NCBI GenBank assembly: GCA_002369075.1
Contig: DFEG01000033.1
Span: forward strand, 1 to 29,423
Direction: 5' to 3'
Source of the DNA: Bacteroidales bacterium UBA3808
GTDB taxonomy: Bacteria; Bacteroidota; Bacteroidia; Bacteroidales; Paludibacteraceae
DNA: 29,423 nt
In this document: piece after piece, positions 1 through 8,177 of the stretch
How positions within the stretch are numbered: position 1 is the first letter of the stretch
Layout: every line of letters begins with the position of its first letter
Translations under genes and position numbers: made by a program
The notes under the pieces: generated by a model
The model's database searches: none
What the model was told of the DNA's origin: nothing
What the model saw: the letters and a program-made list of their open reading frames with translations, nothing else

Positions 1-2
1 GT

Positions 3-21
3 CCCGGCATCTCATGCCGGT
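3..21 (-). repeat. Palindromic hairpin ACCGGCAT-nn-GATGCCGGG, copy 1
   Basis: Read on the minus strand, ACCGGCATGAGATGCCGGG begins about 3 nt after the stop codon of the small secreted protein gene at 25-639. CCGGCAT (4-10 on plus) pairs with ATGCCGG (14-20). The same element, differing only in the two central bases, lies just downstream of the other small anchored-protein gene (15392-15410), in the same orientation relative to that gene. No T-run is visible inside the window, so a terminator role is unproven. Confidence 0.7.
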
Positions 22-24
22 CTA

Positions 25-639
25 TCATGCCGTCCTTCTCTTCCACACCGCATATGCGGCAGCCATTACTGCCATAAACACCATCGCGCTCCAGTTGAGT
101 TCCAGCGGACACCAGCAATAACCCGGTCCGTAGGGATCGGTAGCACAGGCACATTCCGATTCTCCGTTCAAGCAATATATACTACATCCGCAAATATCAC
201 AAGTACCATCACCATTTTCATCTTTACAACTCGGGCATACAATAAGAGGATCATCATTTTCACCTCCAGGAGGTAGTACTCCTCCCCCTTTCCTCACACT
301 CCCGGGATGCGGATGGCTATAGGTCGTTACGCCCCCTGTTACACTCGTAGCCGAGGTATAGATCCCGCGTACAGGAACCGCAGTTCTCATCACCACGCCG
401 GTACTCATTCGCCCGGTCACAATCCCGCGCGAAGAACCGCCCGTATTAACCCCGCTCGAAACCGAACTCATCGCTATCTGCGGAGTCTGCGCCAACCCCT
501 CAGCAGTAGTCGCATGACGCACCCCGCTGGTGGTATAGATATACCCTCTCCGCGCGCCTTTGTACGGCGAAGCGTAACTCACCGCCCCCGCACTCAACGC
601 GCATAGTATCCCTATTATTACAAAAAGTACCTTTTTCAA
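25..639 (-). CDS. Small secreted Cys-rich protein with C-terminal membrane anchor
   Basis: Product of 204 residues; specific function not recognised. Residues 1-23 form a Sec signal peptide (MKKVLFVIIGILCALSAG, then AVSYA). A Ser/Thr/Gly/Val-rich low-complexity stretch follows to about residue 115. A Pro/Gly linker (GGGVLPPGGEN) leads to a compact domain with nine Cys. It includes D-E-N-G-D-G-T-C-D-I-C-G, a calcium-loop-like acidic motif. The C-terminus is PLELNW, a hydrophobic helix and WKRR. This tripartite end resembles Bacteroidetes C-terminal sorting/anchoring signals of the PID-CTERM kind. The ATG follows a giant surface-protein gene by 51 nt, so the two are probably co-transcribed. The protein at 14965-15372 has the same plan. 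The family assignment of the anchor is inference; the signal peptide and C-terminal helix are clear. Confidence 0.75.
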   Translation of the reverse strand: MKKVLFVIIGILCALSAGAVSYASPYKGARRGYIYTTSGVRHATTAEGLAQTPQIAMSSVSSGVNTGGSSRGIVTGRMSTGVVMRTAVPVRGIYTSATSVTGGVTTYSHPHPGSVRKGGGVLPPGGENDDPLIVCPSCKDENGDGTCDICGCSIYCLNGESECACATDPYGPGYCWCPLELNWSAMVFMAVMAAAYAVWKRRTA

Positions 640-690
640 ACTAATTACCTATTTTATCGCCGCTTATCGGCTCATTATATTTCTATTATT

Positions 691-3600
691 TCAGTTCATC
701 TGCGAGCCATTTGCCAAACGCGACACGCGCATACCCGTTGCGTCATACAGCACGCCGTTCTTCAGGATAAACAGCTTGTCATCCTTCACAAACTTATGCA
801 CCTTTGTACCTTGTTCCCCTTGTACATCCTCAACGCCTGTCGTCACGCTCGGAGCATCTGCCTCATCCGCCTCGATGATCACGAAACGGCTCGTAATCTC
901 GCTGTTCGGCTCTGCAAAGAACGTATAGGTCTGTCCTTCGCTGATAGCCACCTGTTCCTCCGCATCAATATCCCACAGCACGTAATCGCCCTTGATATAG
1001 TTAAACGTCATCGTGTAAGCCGTCTCCTCACCTGTACGCACACCCACACGCGTTCCGATGATACTATTCGTCGCATCAATAGCGAGTTTATCCTCATCTT
1101 CTACTGCAAATATATTCAGCGTTCCGCTCTCCATCTTATGTGCATCAAAGCCATCCTCAAATGCCACATCATATTTCTCCGATTCCAAGAAATAGACATT
1201 ATCAGACCATCCATCTGCACTCAGCGTGATCTTCATTGCGCCTGTAATCGGTTGCTCATCCTCACTCTCACTACGTTTCGGTGCTCTCAAAGGCTTAGGT
1301 TGATGCGCGCTATAATCGGCATTCCAAACCAAACGATCATAGTCCAATATCAGTTTAGCACCTTTACTCTGCGCATTCACACTGAATCCCTGCATTGGAG
1401 CAATAGTGGTCGGTAAGGATGGATCATCTTCAAACTGCTTACTCATATCAGAAATCGTACCTATCGAGATTGCGAAGAACTGACCTGCGGCACTACCATT
1501 TGAGCCAGATTTCGACTCCGCCTGATTACGAGTTCCTGTATTGAAGATATAGATCGTACGCTCCATATTCACAAAATCAGCCTGAGTGAATTTAGTGATA
1601 TCTATCGGAGCAGCAAAGCTATTGGCTACCATATTTGCTCCATAATCGGCTCCGGAATAGTCCAATGGCACTTCATATCTTCCTGGAGCTACTAATTGTC
1701 CATTATAGTTCAGTTTTGTTCCCGCACTGTTGGAATATTGTGTTGTCGCGTAACCTTTGAACGGAGTAAAGCGAAGTGTCTTTCTGTTATTCTTCCAACT
1801 ATTCGTTTTTTCTTGCCAACTATAAATCCAACTATTAGTATATACCGTACTTGCCAATACATCTTCCGCCGCAAGAGGAGAGCCGACATATTGCCATGCA
1901 GCCACATTCTCACCAGCGTTTACGCGGTCATAATAACCGATCGTAAACATCTCCACCGTTGCATCCGGCATCTCACCCGTATAATCCGGCGAAATACGCA
2001 GATAACCCGTCTGTCCCTTGGTCACACCTTCAGTTCCTGCCTCCAATTTCAACTTCCCAGTCGAAGCTCCGCTTATACCACCGGCTCCTACTGTCAAACC
2101 TGCGCCCGGTTGTATCGTTACGGAAGCCCCGCTGGCGATAGTCACACTATATGCAGCAACCTCTCCGCTAATCGTCACATTCTTGGAGATAATAACATCG
2201 TTCTCGCGATGAGGTAGCATATCATTAGTCCATTTAGTGGTCTCTCCCCATTCGCCATCAGCTTCGTTGAAATAAAGTATACCTCCAGTAGATACACGAT
2301 GGTAAATAGGAATTCTCAATGTATCAAGAGCTGTAGTTGTGATATAGATAGTGTCTCTAAAGTCACCCATACGCGTGTATGTTCCACTAAGCACAAAATC
2401 ATAATATCCATAGTCACCGCAATCATTACGGACAGTGCTTGTCGGAGAAAGACTTAGATGCGAGCCAGTATATCGGTATTGCAGCAACGGCTTATCCGAA
2501 TAAGATACACGTATCGTATCGCGGATACTATCATACACAAACACGTGATCATTAGAAATACTTGCTTTGTTCGTCCGCAGATAACTTTTTTGAGTGATAC
2601 GAAGATCGCTATACCATTTACTGATTGTACCACCTGCTTTAATCTTAATACGGCAAATGTCCTCGCTAATATTCTCTATCACCTTATCTTCTCCGTCTGT
2701 CGAAAGATTTCCTGCTCCGTAACTTGCTAATGTAGTCTCTGCACCCGAGGCATTATATCCGTAGAAATACAATGTTTGAGTAGCCCCACCCGCATATTTT
2801 CCTACACGTACATAGATCTTATCGATAGGAGGTAATGGCGTGATATTACCATATTGTTTTCCGTCATTATTATCGTACCATCCTACAGCGTGCTGGTCTT
2901 TATCAACGATCTCGCTACCGCAAGCTGTACCATATTCACGCACACGGACCAATTTAGAAGCCTGAGCCTGCGCATAGATGGTATCTCCGGCAGCAGTAGA
3001 GGCCGTTAATATAACTGAACCCGTACCCGTAAGCACTAATTCATTGTCGTTCTCAATACTAGCAAAGGAGGTATTATCCGGCAACGTATAGGTAATAGTT
3101 CGACCTGTTGGTTGGTTAGCAGAATCCACTGCATATGCCTCTAGCGTGATACGGAGATTAATACTTCCATCTTCTTCTGTGGATAATCCGGCAAGATTCT
3201 GTTCCTGTTCCCAAACAATATTGTGCGTACACGGCTCAACTACAATCGTCTTCGTATTCTCTGCTGTATTATACGTACAACTACCCTCCGAATGAGCAGT
3301 TAATGTCACCTCTCCAGGACGACGAGCACGAAGGGCAAAACTTCCTTTCGAACCACTCACGCGCAAATTCGCAGAATTGCCCGAGGTGTAGGAATCAATA
3401 GCCTCATTTGCACTTGCAATCGAACTCGGGATATCACTCTCCGCCCACACGTGAATCTTATCATCCTCTTCAACGTTGCTCCATACAATAGTATCAGCAA
3501 TCTTATTCACCGTAATGACCTGCGGCAAAACACTTGCCGCATAAGTCTCATCTCCTGCATAAGAAGCCGTAATGGTAGCCGACCCACCACAGAGGAAATC

Positions 3601-5913
3601 TATCGCGGTATTCTCACTTACCGTTCCAATCACACTCGTTGCATTGCTACTCAAAGTAATCACCGGACTTGCTACCAAAGCATTATTGGCATCGCGCACC
3701 TCAAACAAGGTAGTTGCTGCGATATTTGCATGATCTACATTATAACTGCTTTCTCCTAAATAAACCAAATGCGTTGCCAATTTATCTTGCGTTACACCGG
3801 TAACTGTTACATAAGTCGAATTGCCTATATTATCGGTAATAGTAATTCTTCCGCTATGACTACCAGCCTCAGTAGTCAAGTAATTTACGGTAATTACAGC
3901 CGAATCGCATATCTCACCTCCGGTAATTACACTACTTGGTGTTACCGTAAAATGCGCATCATTGGATGTAACGGATGTTATATACCCCGCACTTGCGTGG
4001 TAAAACTTAAATGTCTGTGCTTCCGGACTTGAATTCAGTTGATTAGTTGCAAAATTTAACGAGGACTTGTCCGTCTTGAAATGCTTCCTTCGCGTTACTC
4101 GGATATTTTTGTAGTGTGCATAAATCGTACCATCATAATAAAATTTAAGGTAGCGAGTTGTAGAAAGTAACTTCACTTTATTCCCATTCGTTTCAGCTTC
4201 TTCTGCGTTATTAAACCATGCGACTGTCCAATCCGTTCCATCGGCACTCTCATATACATAACAATCTCTATCTTGAGGAAGAACTACTACTTTATCAAGA
4301 GTTTTATCAAAGAACAGAGAATCCGGAATACCTGTGAAACGAATTATCGCATAGTTAGCCTTCTTTTTAGAGATATCTGAATTTCCGAAAGTATAACCAA
4401 CTTGACTATCCTCCCATTTAGCATCAGTAGAAAAAGCAGAAACTGGTTCATACATATTATGATTATCATTCGTTAAACTAAATGACACTGTATCAGTTTT
4501 CCACCCCGGCGTAATACTCTCCGAATGATCGTACTCATTCCAATAGTAAGTCTCCGGATGAAGAACGCGAATAATTGCTGTTCCTGGCTTGTTATAAATA
4601 ATAACATTATCCCCGGAAGTGGATGCCACTTGTTCGTTATTACTTGTAACGCTATATGATCCACCGCTTGTTTTAGTTACAAAGGGCGATATGGTAGTAT
4701 TATAGTAATAATTCGCCGATGTATTCCAGGTAAAGGTAGGAGTATTTTTATTGACAGTTATAGTTTTCGTGTCGTTACCCTCCGCATATCCTGTCATGGC
4801 ATCTTGATGAACTGCTAAGGTAACATCACAAGCTTGATTTAGATGCAAATAATGTCCATCTTCTATTTTGGGCGCTTTAGCTCCTCCATTATTTGTACCC
4901 GTTGGATCAGTAAAACTTGTGATCGAATACACTGGAGTTTCTTCCACATTGGAACTTGTCCATACTTCGCTCAAGTCAATAACTTCACCCACGTAATAAG
5001 GAGCACTTCTATGCCATGTATATATCACATCTGCAATTTCACGCGCTGTACCTGTAACATTCAAAGTAGCGGTCTTCCCACCAGCCGATATAGTAAAACT
5101 AGCTGAATGGTTAGCTGGATCATGATCTGCATAAGCTTCGCTTGTCGGGCTATAAGTAATCGTAAGTGTACGAGTCTTTGGGCAATCATCAGTCGGTGAT
5201 GATAATTCAGCAGAAAAAAATGTTGAGCCTGTTGTTCTTGTTACAATTGGGGTTGTGTTTATATTCCATGTAGAAATAGTAAAAGTTAGATTCTTACTAT
5301 CACCAACTGCTGTTTGTGAAAAAGTAGAAGATTGAGAGGCTGCATTATTAATCTTTATAGTCGGGCATCTGCTAATTTGTACACGCCGCACATAGTAAGT
5401 ATATTCCCCTATAGAACCTTCATAAACGGCAAATTGTACTTTCTTTATAGAAGTTCTTAAAGATTCTGGAACTAATACATAAACATCTTCATTTTTATTT
5501 CCAAAATCACCAGTTCTTCCTCTCCATTTATTATCCATTGACTTTTTATCCGAACCAGAAAAATCAGCAAAATTAATTCCATCCGTAGAATACCGAACTT
5601 TCATTTTTTTTGCCCAATCAGAATTCATTTTATACTCAAATCGAATGGTGTCTATTCCATCCACATTGCCAAGATCTGGTGTTGTATAAATAGCTGTATT
5701 CCCGTTTTTGGTCTTTACGTTTTCTTCGTCTAAATGCTGAAACAGATAACAAGTCTCTCCCCAAGCATCTCCAACACCCAAACTAATCAAAATCAGACTG
5801 ACGAGACACAAACGAGAGAGAACCGAATTAGTAGTAAATCGGTTGTAAGTAGGTCTAACCGTTAGAGATAAGTTCGAGATACGTTGGATATTCGTTGGTT
5901 GTTGTACTGACAT
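691..5913 (-). CDS. Giant modular secreted surface protein with type IX-like sorting tail
   Basis: The stop-free frame runs from 6234 to 691 (1847 codons). I place the start at ATG 5911-5913 (1740 residues) because the signal peptide (RLCLVSLILISLGVGDAWG) would otherwise lie about 140 residues from the N-terminus. Its n-region is still long (about 34 residues). The first mature domain is a lectin-like beta-sandwich with a STDG motif. Several Ig/Hydin-like beta modules follow (typified by TLNVTGTA and STYVTVTGVT), with linkers rich in ITVNK. Near the C-terminus a beta-helix-like segment carries W-x5-W followed by DVIISKNVTISG. The last about 35 residues (KLFILKNGVLYDATGMRV) match the short Bacteroidales sorting tail. 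It probably leaves the cell through type IX secretion. No canonical promoter was found upstream. The upstream frame consists of short repeats whose periods are all multiples of three, so translation from 6234 cannot be excluded. Confidence 0.82.
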   Translation of the reverse strand: MSVQQPTNIQRISNLSLTVRPTYNRFTTNSVLSRLCLVSLILISLGVGDAWGETCYLFQHLDEENVKTKNGNTAIYTTPDLGNVDGIDTIRFEYKMNSDWAKKMKVRYSTDGINFADFSGSDKKSMDNKWRGRTGDFGNKNEDVYVLVPESLRTSIKKVQFAVYEGSIGEYTYYVRRVQISRCPTIKINNAASQSSTFSQTAVGDSKNLTFTISTWNINTTPIVTRTTGSTFFSAELSSPTDDCPKTRTLTITYSPTSEAYADHDPANHSASFTISAGGKTATLNVTGTAREIADVIYTWHRSAPYYVGEVIDLSEVWTSSNVEETPVYSITSFTDPTGTNNGGAKAPKIEDGHYLHLNQACDVTLAVHQDAMTGYAEGNDTKTITVNKNTPTFTWNTSANYYYNTTISPFVTKTSGGSYSVTSNNEQVASTSGDNVIIYNKPGTAIIRVLHPETYYWNEYDHSESITPGWKTDTVSFSLTNDNHNMYEPVSAFSTDAKWEDSQVGYTFGNSDISKKKANYAIIRFTGIPDSLFFDKTLDKVVVLPQDRDCYVYESADGTDWTVAWFNNAEEAETNGNKVKLLSTTRYLKFYYDGTIYAHYKNIRVTRRKHFKTDKSSLNFATNQLNSSPEAQTFKFYHASAGYITSVTSNDAHFTVTPSSVITGGEICDSAVITVNYLTTEAGSHSGRITITDNIGNSTYVTVTGVTQDKLATHLVYLGESSYNVDHANIAATTLFEVRDANNALVASPVITLSSNATSVIGTVSENTAIDFLCGGSATITASYAGDETYAASVLPQVITVNKIADTIVWSNVEEDDKIHVWAESDIPSSIASANEAIDSYTSGNSANLRVSGSKGSFALRARRPGEVTLTAHSEGSCTYNTAENTKTIVVEPCTHNIVWEQEQNLAGLSTEEDGSINLRITLEAYAVDSANQPTGRTITYTLPDNTSFASIENDNELVLTGTGSVILTASTAAGDTIYAQAQASKLVRVREYGTACGSEIVDKDQHAVGWYDNNDGKQYGNITPLPPIDKIYVRVGKYAGGATQTLYFYGYNASGAETTLASYGAGNLSTDGEDKVIENISEDICRIKIKAGGTISKWYSDLRITQKSYLRTNKASISNDHVFVYDSIRDTIRVSYSDKPLLQYRYTGSHLSLSPTSTVRNDCGDYGYYDFVLSGTYTRMGDFRDTIYITTTALDTLRIPIYHRVSTGGILYFNEADGEWGETTKWTNDMLPHRENDVIISKNVTISGEVAAYSVTIASGASVTIQPGAGLTVGAGGISGASTGKLKLEAGTEGVTKGQTGYLRISPDYTGEMPDATVEMFTIGYYDRVNAGENVAAWQYVGSPLAAEDVLASTVYTNSWIYSWQEKTNSWKNNRKTLRFTPFKGYATTQYSNSAGTKLNYNGQLVAPGRYEVPLDYSGADYGANMVANSFAAPIDITKFTQADFVNMERTIYIFNTGTRNQAESKSGSNGSAAGQFFAISIGTISDMSKQFEDDPSLPTTIAPMQGFSVNAQSKGAKLILDYDRLVWNADYSAHQPKPLRAPKRSESEDEQPITGAMKITLSADGWSDNVYFLESEKYDVAFEDGFDAHKMESGTLNIFAVEDEDKLAIDATNSIIGTRVGVRTGEETAYTMTFNYIKGDYVLWDIDAEEQVAISEGQTYTFFAEPNSEITSRFVIIEADEADAPSVTTGVEDVQGEQGTKVHKFVKDDKLFILKNGVLYDATGMRVSRLANGSQMN

Positions 5914-5940
5914 CGCCCTAACCGCACTATACTCGCCTTT

Positions 5941-6109
5941 TGCAAAAATTTGCATGACCAACTTGACCAACTTGACCAAATTGCCAAAAATTTGCATGGC
6001 AAAAGTGGCAAAAGTGGCAAAAATGGCAAAAATCTGCTTTGCACTATTTGCACTATTTGCACTTTCTGCAAAAATTTGCATGAGACTTTTGAGACTCTTG
6101 AGACTCTCG
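5941..6109. repeat. Nested tandem repeat: 42-bp period, each spacer a 9-bp triplet
   Basis: The anchor AAAAATTTGCATG occurs at 5944, 5986 and 6070, with a degenerate copy at 6028, so the spacing is exactly 42 bp. Each gap is filled by three copies of a different 9-mer: ACCAACTTG (5957-5983), GCAAAAGTG (5999-6025), TTTGCACTA (6038-6064) and AGACTCTTG (6083-6109). In the minus-strand frame that leads into the giant gene, this reads as 14-residue units: a three-residue motif repeated three times plus [MK]QIF[AG]. The region lies just upstream of the chosen start at 5913. It is either an untranslated leader or an N-terminal extension. Confidence 0.9.
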
Positions 6110-6131
6110 CCCCAAATCCCTTCTCTTTGCT

Positions 6132-6192
6132 CATTAATATTCTTTTTCATACCAATATTCTTCATACCAATATTTTTCATACCTATATTCCT
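6132..6192. repeat. 15-bp tandem repeat, three copies plus a degenerate fourth
   Basis: CATACCAATATTCTT at 6148-6162, CATACCAATATTTTT at 6163-6177 and CATACCTATATTCCT at 6178-6192 are adjacent 15-bp units. A decayed unit precedes them at 6132-6146. On minus they encode NIGMK three times if translated from 6234. They lie in the leader of the giant gene. Confidence 0.88.
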
Positions 6193-6249
6193 TTTCACCC
6201 TCCCGGGCAAATTATATTTATCCATTTTACGCACCTACGCATCAGCGAC

Positions 6250-6282
6250 AAGTAAGAGGAAAGTAAGAGACAAGTAAGAGGC
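6250..6282. repeat. 11-bp tandem repeat, three copies
   Basis: AAGTAAGAGGA, AAGTAAGAGAC and AAGTAAGAGGC are adjacent at 6250, 6261 and 6272. The period is not a multiple of three, and the array lies outside the long open frame. The gap 6235-6441 otherwise holds no gene that I can support and no promoter with the 20-bp spacing seen elsewhere. Confidence 0.85.
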
Positions 6283-6379
6283 AACTCGGACTCAATTGCC
6301 CTCCCGCCTGTATTTTTTTATTACTCTTTTTCATATCTTTCCTGTCTTTTTGTCCTTGTATTGTTTATTATATTTGGCA

Positions 6380-6406
6380 AATTCGTTTAATTCGCATAAT
6401 TCGCCG
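6380..6406. repeat. 9-bp tandem repeat, three copies
   Basis: AATTCGTTT, AATTCGCAT and AATTCGCCG are consecutive 9-bp units sharing AATTCG. They lie between the Bro-N gene stop (6442) and the giant-gene leader, continuing the pattern of three-copy arrays in this region. Confidence 0.7.
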
Positions 6407-6441
6407 TTTTTATTCCCTCAGTCCCTTCGTGAACCCCAAAT

Positions 6442-7296
6442 TTACTTTTCTTTGTCATCCAACCCCAGTCTCGGCTCTTGTCCTTCAAAGAACTTTTTTG
6501 CGCTCAGCGGACTTACGACTTCTCTTCCGGTTTTAGCTTCTAATTCTTCTCGTGCTACTCTTGCCACTTCTCCTCCTTCTGCCGCACATTGCTTATTTTC
6601 ATCTAACGTCTTGGGGTCACGCGCTTTCGTGATACTGGTTGCCGACAACTCTGCTAACATATTCAACACTAATTCCTCATTCGTCATGTTGTCACGCAGA
6701 TTCTCTTTCTTCAGCCCTTTGAACTTCTTATACTGCCGTGCAGTTTTTCCTGACCATGCTTGATAGATGATATCCGTCAGCGTTGCGTACTCTTGTCCTT
6801 CTTGTACTCCGTGCCGGTCCCATTGATCTGTCAAGTCTTTGCGAATCTCAATGCTCTTGAGGCGTTGGTTAATCCAATTATCCGAATACCCGAGACGTTT
6901 GTAATCCCGCAAAGCCTGCTGAATACTCAGTTCCGGATCTTGCAGTTGGTTCAAACGCTCTTGTCCTACTCGAGCGAGCCACAACTTAAACGGTTCTGCT
7001 TTCTTGCTCGGTATCGACTGTATGAGGCGCAAAATCTGCTCTGTATCAGCTACATCTGTAAGATATTTCTTACCATCCGCAGCTTGCAATTTCAGTTGGT
7101 TACAATTTGTAACCGACTCGTTTCCTTCCTTAGCAAGCCTATTTTTCAGTACTTTCCAATAAGTACGAGGATTAGCACTCTCCGTCAATACAGCAATCAC
7201 ATCCACCACCGAAAAGAACCATTTCTCTTGCTCGTCATCCCATACCGTGCGAATTCTCGACTGGTCAAAGAGTTTTATTGCTTCCTGTTGTGACAT
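6442..7296 (-). CDS. Bro-N / DinD-like DNA-binding protein
   Basis: Product of 284 residues from ATG 7294-7296. An in-frame TTG at 7344 would add 16 residues, but an A-rich leader before the ATG favours the shorter form. The N-terminal about 105 residues are a Bro-N domain (KLFDQSRIRTVWDDEQEKWF, then FSVVDVIAVLTES), as in phage antirepressors and baculovirus BRO proteins. A charged middle follows (KLWLARVGQERL). The C-terminal part (NMTNEELVLNMLAEL, then AREELEAKTGREVVSP) resembles the end of E. coli DinD. Bro-N proteins bind DNA and often travel with phages or other mobile elements; DinD is SOS-linked and reported to inhibit RecA. No other phage genes are present, so this is a solitary copy. 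A promoter at 7418-7449 and a leader hairpin at 7363-7414 precede it. Confidence 0.85.
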   Translation of the reverse strand: MSQQEAIKLFDQSRIRTVWDDEQEKWFFSVVDVIAVLTESANPRTYWKVLKNRLAKEGNESVTNCNQLKLQAADGKKYLTDVADTEQILRLIQSIPSKKAEPFKLWLARVGQERLNQLQDPELSIQQALRDYKRLGYSDNWINQRLKSIEIRKDLTDQWDRHGVQEGQEYATLTDIIYQAWSGKTARQYKKFKGLKKENLRDNMTNEELVLNMLAELSATSITKARDPKTLDENKQCAAEGGEVARVAREELEAKTGREVVSPLSAKKFFEGQEPRLGLDDKEK

Positions 7297-7362
7297 CTTA
7301 TTTTGTATCTGTTTATTCTTTATTCTTTCCTGTGCTTTTGCCAAGTCTGCTTTGCAAATTGT

Positions 7363-7414
7363 ACGATTTTTAAGATTTTGACAGGCTTATTTGGCATACA
7401 CAGCCTAAAATCGT
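7363..7414 (-). promoter_or_regulatory. Long imperfect hairpin at the 5' end of the Bro-N gene leader
   Basis: ACGATTTT (7363-7370) pairs with AAAATCGT (7407-7414), and AGGCT (7383-7387) pairs with AGCCT (7402-7406). A second GATTTT at 7374-7379 can compete for the same partner. Counting from the promoter at 7418-7449, transcription on minus would start near 7411, so the RNA would begin with this stem-loop. It could be an mRNA-stabilising 5' hairpin, an attenuator or a protein-binding operator. Confidence 0.55.
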
Positions 7415-7417
7415 GCA

Positions 7418-7449
7418 CAAAATTAATATTTTTATTTTAACCGTGCAAA
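7418..7449 (-). promoter_or_regulatory. Bacteroidetes-type promoter for the Bro-N gene
   Basis: On minus, TTTG (7446-7449 on plus as CAAA), 20 bp, then TAATTTTG (7418-7425 on plus as CAAAATTA). The box and its following GTGCAC are the same as in the ssrA promoter at 11651. Confidence 0.75.
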
Positions 7450-7579
7450 TATTTCCGCACTTTTCTCGCGCGTACAATAACTATGGACAGCCGTTTCTTA
7501 AAATTTCGCACATTTTATGTTGCAAAACATACAAAAAAAACATGCAAGACCTGTATTTTCGCAAAAAAACACGGAAACA

Positions 7580-7611
7580 TTTGCGTATGTCAAAAAAAGT
7601 TTGTACCTTTG
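7580..7611 (+). promoter_or_regulatory. Bacteroidetes-type promoter for the three-gene peptidase/PqqD operon
   Basis: TTTG at 7580-7583, 20 bp, TACCTTTG at 7604-7611. The surrounding bases (TTTGCGTATGTC and GCAG after the box) match the promoters of typA and panD. The position rules out the upstream in-frame start at 7413 and supports ATG 7644. The AT-rich stretch 7450-7579 holds nothing else I can support. Confidence 0.85.
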
Positions 7612-7643
7612 CAGCCGATTTGAACAAGTACTCTCGTCAGTAT

Positions 7644-8177
7644 ATGGGGCGCAACATATTCTCAACCGCGGTATTAGTGCTGTTGTCGGTATTCACACCG
7701 GCTTGTTGTGCTGCAACTATCGTACATAATTTCTCTTCAACCACGGGACGTTATTTCGGAGAAGGAAACACGTCCTGCACCATAAATTCCGACACCGTCT
7801 ATACCTGCACCGGAAGCGGTGCGGTTTTTGCCAGCTACGGAGGTAGCAAAATAACTCTCTACATGAAAGAAAAGGACGACTGCGTCACTATCTCCCCTGC
7901 CATTGAGAACCTGACGGAGATGAAGATTTACTACTCGCGCACTGCTCCTTTGGATGAATATCACATAGAGGTGTATATCTCCACCGACAACGGCAGTTCC
8001 TGGACAAAATTGCCGGCTTCCCGCTTAAGCGACTCAAGATCATGGTATGTAAAAGTCCTTGTTCCCAAGAACAACAACATGGTCAGGATCGTCCATACGG
8101 ACGATACAGAAATCGCGATAAGCCAGATTGAGTACTCCACTTCGGACTGTAATTGTTTCCCGTATTTCCCCGAATGA
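7644..8177 (+). CDS. Secreted 178-residue beta-sandwich protein, first gene of peptidase/PqqD operon
   Basis: Family not recognised. The ATG at 7644 lies about 30 nt after the promoter. Residues 1-23 are a signal peptide (MGRNIFSTAVLVLLSVFTPA, then CCA). The mature part is about 150 residues and beta-rich. It contains ITLYMKEKDDCVTISP, YYSRTAPLDEYHIEVYIS and a TDNGSSW motif. This is the same layout as the N-terminal lectin-like domain of the giant protein at 691-5913 (FEYKMNSDW, then a STDG motif). The C-terminus is unusual: SDCNCFPYFPE, with paired Cys, aromatics and Pro, and no sorting tail. The stop codon overlaps the next ATG (ATGA at 8174-8177), so the gene is translationally coupled to a peptidase. 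It could be that peptidase's substrate or simply co-regulated with it. Confidence 0.75.
   Translation: MGRNIFSTAVLVLLSVFTPACCAATIVHNFSSTTGRYFGEGNTSCTINSDTVYTCTGSGAVFASYGGSKITLYMKEKDDCVTISPAIENLTEMKIYYSRTAPLDEYHIEVYISTDNGSSWTKLPASRLSDSRSWYVKVLVPKNNNMVRIVHTDDTEIAISQIEYSTSDCNCFPYFPE

Noticed and set aside
5941..6109. CRISPR-like array (13-bp anchors every 42 bp with different spacers)
   Set aside because: The anchors are too short and each spacer is itself a 3 x 9-bp tandem repeat, unlike CRISPR spacers; no cas genes are present.
6437..6444. TAAATTTG on minus as a promoter for the first giant gene
   Set aside because: No TTG element lies at the 20-bp spacing seen in the other nine promoters, and the box coincides with the Bro-N stop codon.
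7413..7643. N-terminal extension of the 178-residue secreted protein to 7413
   Set aside because: It spans the promoter at 7580-7611 and would bury the signal peptide.
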